A DNA stretch of 64,000 nt from Aurelia coerulea (taxonomy: Eukaryota; Cnidaria; Scyphozoa; Semaeostomeae; Ulmaridae): contig CM076955.1 in assembly GCA_039566865.1 (NCBI GenBank), positions 13,537,501 through 13,601,500 on the forward strand, written 5' to 3'. The first letter of the stretch is position 1. Each line of letters starts with the position of its first letter. Below the pieces are notes generated by a model. The model had not been told where the DNA came from and did not search any database. It worked only from the letters and a program-made list of their open reading frames with translations. The translations under genes and the position numbers were made by a program. Positions 63,305 through 64,000 of this stretch are shown in pieces.

Positions 63305-64000
63305 TCTACAGACAATTAACTGTAGGCTTTCAATTTTGGAAAAATTGCATGCTTCACGAGCATTCCGACTTTTGTTAGAATAATGCCACTTTGAAATCCC
63401 ACCAGCAAACCCAACACAATGACTGAAGCTACCAAAGATTCTTTTTTTGTATTTTTGTCTGTTTTTGTTTTTAATGTTGCAACGATATTATTTTTCATTT
63501 GGTCTGATACACAAGTACAGGGGTCTTTAATCAAGAATGGCACGTTTCTATTCATCCTTTGTTCCAGCCCCGGGGGTGAAGCTACCCAAAACCGGGGACG
63601 GGGACTTGAGTAGGTCATCTAGGCAAGAGTACCCAAAACCGGGGAGAATATTTTGAAAAGACCACCCAAAACTGGGGTAACTTTTATGATGAAATACCAA
63701 AAATTGTGGAATTCCTGTAATCCTGCACCTACAACATATTTCACATGAAAAAACCTTTCTTCCTAATTCAAACTGTGTAGAAGCTCTACAAATGTGTTCT
63801 GTACAAAAAGTAATGTGCTGGAGCCAAACTATTATGGACCATTATGAGGGACCATTATGGGAACAAGGTTGCACTGACCTTTTAATGCTTATCCCTGCCA
63901 TTTTAAACTGGGGCTGTTTTTAGGTTCAATTTTTAACTTTTATATTATATTGTGCACTTGTAATTAAACTGATTATTTTTTCCTAAATTCATGTTACATC
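63305..64000. other. Sequence after the foldback with short tandem ACCCAAAACCGGGG motifs
   Basis: Three diverged ACCCAAAACCGGGG units occur between about 63580 and 63680. No coding exon of the ankyrin gene was supported up to the window end. Confidence 0.4.

Overview
This window is eukaryotic genomic DNA, most likely from an early-branching marine animal such as a coral or sea anemone. The evidence is short coding exons separated by kilobases of AT-rich intron, canonical GT-AG splice sites in consistent phase, and a dense load of CR1/L2/Jockey-like LINEs and small inverted-repeat DNA transposons. No bacterial operon, CRISPR array or rRNA gene is visible. The cnidarian assignment is inferred from the style of the repeats and cannot be proved from this sequence.

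Three host genes can be supported. (1) A plus-strand gene at about 3.4-32.5 kb encodes a long acidic, low-complexity N-terminal region, the W-H-P-P-W motif and a seven-repeat WD40 propeller laid out like the spliceosomal protein PLRG1/Prp46. It is divergent enough to look like a paralogue. Its 5' end is not found and one micro-exon inside the propeller is missing from my model. (2) A minus-strand gene at 36.8-38.6 kb encodes an NDUFB10-like mitochondrial complex I subunit, in two recognisable coding exons. (3) A plus-strand ankyrin-repeat gene has phase-0 exons at 51.8, 52.1, 57.3, 57.8 and 60.2 kb and possibly a last exon at 61.3 kb.

Most of the remaining sequence is transposable elements, many nested so exactly that the reading frame or the empty site of the host element can be read. 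Region by region: 0-3.2 kb, a 3.1-kb long-TIR transposon with a 13-bp target duplication. 6.4-13.1 kb, two LINEs back to back, the first split by an 836-bp TTAA-site element, the second carrying a 2A-like motif, a PHD-like finger, an endonuclease and an RT. 14.2-16.2 kb, nested foldbacks. 16.8 kb, a tRNA-derived SINE. 17.6-19.0 kb, a LINE fragment. 23.6-25.8 kb, a (ATG)n array and a composite inverted-repeat element. 26.6-27.8 kb, a TTAA-site element with a foldback inside. 31.3-34.5 kb, poly-G and foldback elements. 37-41.8 kb, a perfect palindrome, foldbacks and a LINE split by a 1.7-kb foldback. 42.2-45.1 kb, a LINE split by a TTA-site and a TTAA-site element. 45.3-50.6 kb, a TA-site element containing a LINE containing a LINE. 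51.2-51.7 kb, a MITE within a MITE. 59.2-60.1 kb, a LINE just upstream of an ankyrin exon. 60.3-63.3 kb, two more foldbacks.

The strongest candidates for something undescribed are the divergent PLRG1-like gene, the TTAA-site family with GC-rich subterminal hairpins, and the set of very long foldback elements. No new defence or metabolic system is evident.
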